DNA of 64,000 nt from Promethearchaeota archaeon. GTDB taxonomy: Archaea; Asgardarchaeota; Lokiarchaeia; Sigyniarchaeales; SOKP01. The stretch covers positions 124,001 to 188,000 of the forward strand of contig JAGXNO010000002.1 of assembly GCA_019894975.1 (NCBI GenBank), read 5' to 3'. The notes under the pieces were generated by a model that did no database searches, was not told the origin of the DNA, and saw only the letters and a program-made list of their open reading frames with translations. Of the stretch, positions 62,334 to 64,000 are shown piece after piece. The position numbers were made by a program, and so were the translations under genes. How positions within the stretch are numbered: position 1 is the first letter of the stretch; each line of letters begins with the position of its first letter.

Positions 62334-62945
62334 TTAAATATCTTGTAATCCTTTTTCTATTTCTCTAAAATTAATATTGTATTCATTTCCCTTTGATGTA
62401 ATCTCAATCCAATCTGTTAACCAGGGACAATTTAAAGGATTAAATTGATCCATATTTGTATCATTACATTTTCCTCGAAAAGGACAAATAAAACACGGCT
62501 GCCTAGAAAGCATATTCCATACAAAATCCTTTCGATCCATATCAATTTTAACACTTTTGACTTGAACATCTATTTCTTCAATTGAATTAATGAGTTTTGT
62601 CCAAGATGCTTCAACTAATTCTCTTCTGATTTTAATTTTTGACTGTAGGGATAAAATATCTAATATTTCTTCTAAATCGTTAGATTCCGTATTGGTTAAC
62701 TTTAAAAGATCATTGAAGTAAATCTCTTTTTCTCGATTAATAATATTTAATATATTTTTTTCGTTTTTGTGTAATGAACGTTTAAATTCTTTCTTCTTCT
62801 CTTCTATTCTTTCAATTCTCCTTTCAACATCAGATTTTTCATCTACAGGACCTTCAATTCTCTCTTTTATCTTGCATTTATGACGTGACAGGTAAGCAAA
62901 ACTCTTCCCGCAATAAGGACAAGTCTCTTTTTTCTTTTTAGCCAT
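62334..62945 (-). CDS. RPC34/TFE-beta-like transcription factor with N-terminal zinc finger
   Basis: The C-terminus holds four cysteines at 151, 154, 160 and 173 in the pattern CFICPFRGKC ... NCPWLTDWI. This matches the [4Fe-4S] end of RNA polymerase III subunit RPC39/C34 and archaeal TFE-beta. A winged-helix-like region lies at about residues 58-125. The N-terminus adds a C2HC finger (Cys9, Cys12, His22, Cys24), which archaeal TFE-beta usually lacks. A coiled, Glu/Lys-rich linker joins them. It would help open promoters with TFE-alpha. It is divergent from the RadA-like gene. Confidence 0.65.
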   Translation of the reverse strand: MAKKKKETCPYCGKSFAYLSRHKCKIKERIEGPVDEKSDVERRIERIEEKKKEFKRSLHKNEKNILNIINREKEIYFNDLLKLTNTESNDLEEILDILSLQSKIKIRRELVEASWTKLINSIEEIDVQVKSVKIDMDRKDFVWNMLSRQPCFICPFRGKCNDTNMDQFNPLNCPWLTDWIEITSKGNEYNINFREIEKGLQDI

Positions 62946-63135
62946 TTTTTTTAATGTTATAGTATTTTATAAAAATTTTAGAAAAAAAATTACATTTCAA
63001 GCTTTATGATTATAATTTTATGTTTATTTTTAAATTAATTTTTCGTTTTTTTCTTAAATTCTTAGAAGTAAAATAATTTTGTTTAATTAGTATTTACATA
63101 CTATATTTAAACTTGAATAACCTTAATGAATATAA

Positions 63136-63954
63136 ATGTATCTTCATGAAATTTTAGGAATCAAAGAAAGTCAAATCACTAGCTCTCACCAAATATTAAA
63201 TGAATCCCAGAGTCTACAAAAAAAAACAACTAAAATTCCCCTCGGTTCTAGAAATTTTGATGATGTAATCGGGGGTGGTTTTTCTCAGGGAAAAAAATAT
63301 TTAGTATTTGGCCCTAATAAGACAGGTAAAACTCAATTATGCCACCAATTATGTGTTCAAGCATATAACTATTTTAATAATATCACAGATAAAAAATGTA
63401 TCAAAAACATATTCTATTTTGATACAGAAAACACTTTTCGTCCTGAACGATTAAAAGAATTATTATTACCTTCTGTTTCTGAGATTGATAATTTACTTAA
63501 AACTATATTAGTATCTAAAATTATGAGCAATTCAGCACTTCTGCTTGCATTGAAGGATTTCGATAATATCATCAAAAATCTCAGTGGAGGGGTATTAATA
63601 ATTGATTCAATTAACAATCACTTTAGATCTGATTTAGGTAATAAAGATCTTTCATTTAATAAAACAAAAAACAAGTTTTTAAAGATCTTACATAAGATTA
63701 ATGAACTCACTCACAAGCATAATTTAATGACAGTAGTCACATCCCAGGTTACATCTAATTTCGCTAGAAAAGGAAATATTAGAGTCTTACCCGTTGGGAA
63801 TCAATTCTTAAATCACTTCTTTTCAGAATATGTATATTTAAGTAAAAATGATAAAGATACAAATTTCGTTCAACTTGTTAATTCATTAGCCCTCTCTGAG
63901 AAAAAACTTCTTTACAAAATAACTTCAAAAGGCATTCGAGATTTGAAGCTCTAG
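63136..63954 (+). CDS. RadA/Rad51-like RecA-family ATPase
   Basis: 'PLGSRNFDDVIGGGFSQGKKYLVFGPNKTGKTQLCHQL' gives Walker A at 59-66, and 'GVLIIDSINNHFR' is Walker B. 'FDTENTFRPERLKELL' and 'VVTSQVTSNFARK' are typical of RadA. It lacks the N-terminal helix-hairpin-helix domain of true RadA and is shorter (272 residues), so it is a RadB-like or divergent paralogue. It is complete within the window. It is a second RecA-family gene within 4 kb. Confidence 0.85.
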   Translation: MYLHEILGIKESQITSSHQILNESQSLQKKTTKIPLGSRNFDDVIGGGFSQGKKYLVFGPNKTGKTQLCHQLCVQAYNYFNNITDKKCIKNIFYFDTENTFRPERLKELLLPSVSEIDNLLKTILVSKIMSNSALLLALKDFDNIIKNLSGGVLIIDSINNHFRSDLGNKDLSFNKTKNKFLKILHKINELTHKHNLMTVVTSQVTSNFARKGNIRVLPVGNQFLNHFFSEYVYLSKNDKDTNFVQLVNSLALSEKKLLYKITSKGIRDLKL

Positions 63955-64000
63955 AAAATCAAATTTTTAACAGATCACTTACTGAAATATAGTTAAATTT

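Noticed and set aside
1..64000. CRISPR array, rRNA, insertion sequence or integrated element
   Set aside because: No regularly spaced repeats, rRNA sequence, transposase, integrase or flanking direct repeats were seen on reading the window.

Overview
The window is AT-rich archaeal DNA. Its gene content points to an Asgard archaeon, most likely a Lokiarchaeota-type lineage. Evidence is the mix of archaeal core genes (Sec61 beta, type II methionine aminopeptidase, CofD/CofE for F420, RadA-like ATPases, split transketolase, AglH/Alg7-like transferase) with proteins otherwise known mainly from eukaryotes: a Roadblock/LC7 protein, two V4R/TRAPP-Bet3-like proteins, a ribophorin I-like protein and an RPC34/TFE-beta-like factor. 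Several genes are of bacterial type (leuS, tpiA, tlyA, the gmhA/gmhB/hddA set). The assignment is made from sequence features only.

Layout. 1-11.6 kb (+): a MoxR/DUF58 locus with a giant exported Ig-repeat protein carrying an inactivated transglutaminase-like domain, a second surface protein, and several DUF4129-like cytoplasmic modules. 11.6-16.9 kb (-): F420 genes (cofD and an FbiB-like cofE-nitroreductase fusion), then a lipoate cluster (two radical SAM proteins around a lipoate ligase). 17.1-22.9 kb: bacterial-type leuS, an unknown gene, tpiA, a lone hdrC and a thioredoxin. 23.2-28.2 kb: V4R pair, unknown helical protein, Roadblock protein, map. 28.2-34.5 kb (-): an eight-gene operon running from pentose-phosphate chemistry to a phosphorylated heptose, followed by two glycosyltransferase-like genes. 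37.1-40.4 kb: MazG-like, Sec61 beta, ribophorin I-like and Trm112-like genes. 40.37-40.50 kb: a tRNA-Gln(UUG) with two non-canonical introns. 40.6-41.0 kb: a small ORF interrupted by an in-frame TGA. 41-46.8 kb: CcdA-like protein, GlcNAc-1-P transferase-like enzyme, M48 protease and a UbiA-family prenyltransferase. 47.1-54.4 kb: a complete Opp/Dpp-type ABC importer. 54.5-64 kb: DUF362, TlyA, two DUF1624 acyltransferases, a RuvC-fold protein, two RecA-family ATPases, Trm1, an FtsJ/RlmE-type methyltransferase and a TFE-beta-like factor.

How it fits together. Much of the window serves the cell envelope: exported Ig-like proteins rich in N-glycosylation sequons, a chaperone-like MoxR/DUF58 system, heptose and glycan-lipid enzymes, translocon and oligosaccharyltransferase-like components, and a peptide importer. 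The strongest candidates for new biology are the split, catalytically dead TgpA-like locus, the heptose operon containing a degenerate PfkB paralogue, the doubly interrupted tRNA-Gln, and the TGA-interrupted small membrane ORF with a SECIS-like hairpin. No CRISPR array, rRNA gene, insertion sequence or integrase was seen.
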